64,000 bases of DNA from the NCBI RefSeq assembly GCF_009600605.1, contig NZ_VWNA01000001.1, positions 1,364,001 through 1,428,000 of the forward strand, read 5' to 3'. Origin of the DNA: Segnochrobactrum spirostomi (GTDB lineage Bacteria; Pseudomonadota; Alphaproteobacteria; Rhizobiales; Segnochrobactraceae). Positions 63,993-64,000 of this stretch are shown one piece after another. A program made the position numbers and the translations under genes. Every line of letters starts with the position of its first letter. The stretch's first letter is position 1. The notes beneath the pieces were generated by a model. It saw nothing but the letters and a program-made list of their open reading frames with translations. It did no database searches and was not told where the DNA came from.

Positions 63993-64000
63993 GATCAGCT

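Noticed and set aside
63995-64000. Last two codons of nuoC
   Set aside because: A TGA in the right frame lies two bases before nuoD, but six bases are too few to call a gene; it is noted under nuoD.
1-64000. Search for CRISPR arrays, prophage, transposases and rRNA
   Set aside because: No regularly spaced direct repeats, integrase, transposase, phage structural genes or rRNA stretches were recognised.

Overview
The window is high-GC DNA from an alphaproteobacterium, most likely of the order Hyphomicrobiales (Rhizobiales). The support is the gene order nuoD-N / birA / RNase J / methylmalonyl-CoA epimerase / DUF1467 / proS / lolC / lolD / dnaE, a short (444 aa) prolyl-tRNA synthetase, a GTTC-N7-GTTC LexA box, and a tRNA-His with A73 and a G1:U72 pair instead of the usual G-1:C73. 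I cannot name genus or species. No phage, insertion sequence or CRISPR array is visible. Almost everything is protein-coding, and the many long open frames antisense to real genes are high-GC shadows.

Layout. 0-9 kb: nucleotide, NAD and polyphosphate metabolism (PPK2, tRNA-His, nucleoside hydrolase, nicotinate phosphoribosyltransferase, a toxin-antitoxin pair whose toxin is frameshifted, nicotinamidase, PAP2 phosphatase, polyphosphate:AMP phosphotransferase, CBS protein). 9-14 kb: two regulator/MFS transporter pairs. 14-17.5 kb: argG with a hairpin leader, rpmF, a haloacid dehalogenase and an Fe-type superoxide dismutase. 17.6-19.3 kb: four tandem paralogous small secreted proteins sharing four cysteines, a family I do not recognise. 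19.4-28 kb: oligopeptidase B, msrB, lgt, a MidA/NDUFAF7-type methyltransferase, pgeF, AMP nucleosidase and a cation efflux protein. 28-31 kb: a polar amino acid ABC transporter. 31-40 kb: dnaE, lolD, lolC and proS, interrupted by an SDR/HxlR pair and a tiny membrane-protein gene behind an SOS promoter. 40-47 kb: a block breaking the expected proS-DUF1467 linkage, with a candidate structured ncRNA, a Phd/PemK-like TA module, a phospholipase C-like phosphoesterase, a SCO-multicopper oxidase fusion and a membrane nucleotide cyclase. 47-64 kb: DUF1467, mce, RNase J (split by a frameshift), birA and nuoN through nuoD, all on the minus strand.

How genes fit together. The nuo genes encode respiratory complex I. 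The MidA homologue at 23.1 kb is the family that methylates an arginine of the NuoD-type subunit in mitochondria, and that arginine is conserved in the NuoD encoded here. Purine and NAD salvage enzymes (nucleoside hydrolase, PncB, PncA, AMP nucleosidase, PgeF, two polyphosphate-driven kinases) are unusually concentrated in the first 28 kb. The most promising undescribed items are the 32-residue membrane protein behind a canonical LexA box (similar in size and regulation to the Caulobacter division inhibitor SidA), the four-cysteine secreted family, and the candidate ncRNA at 40.4-40.6 kb.
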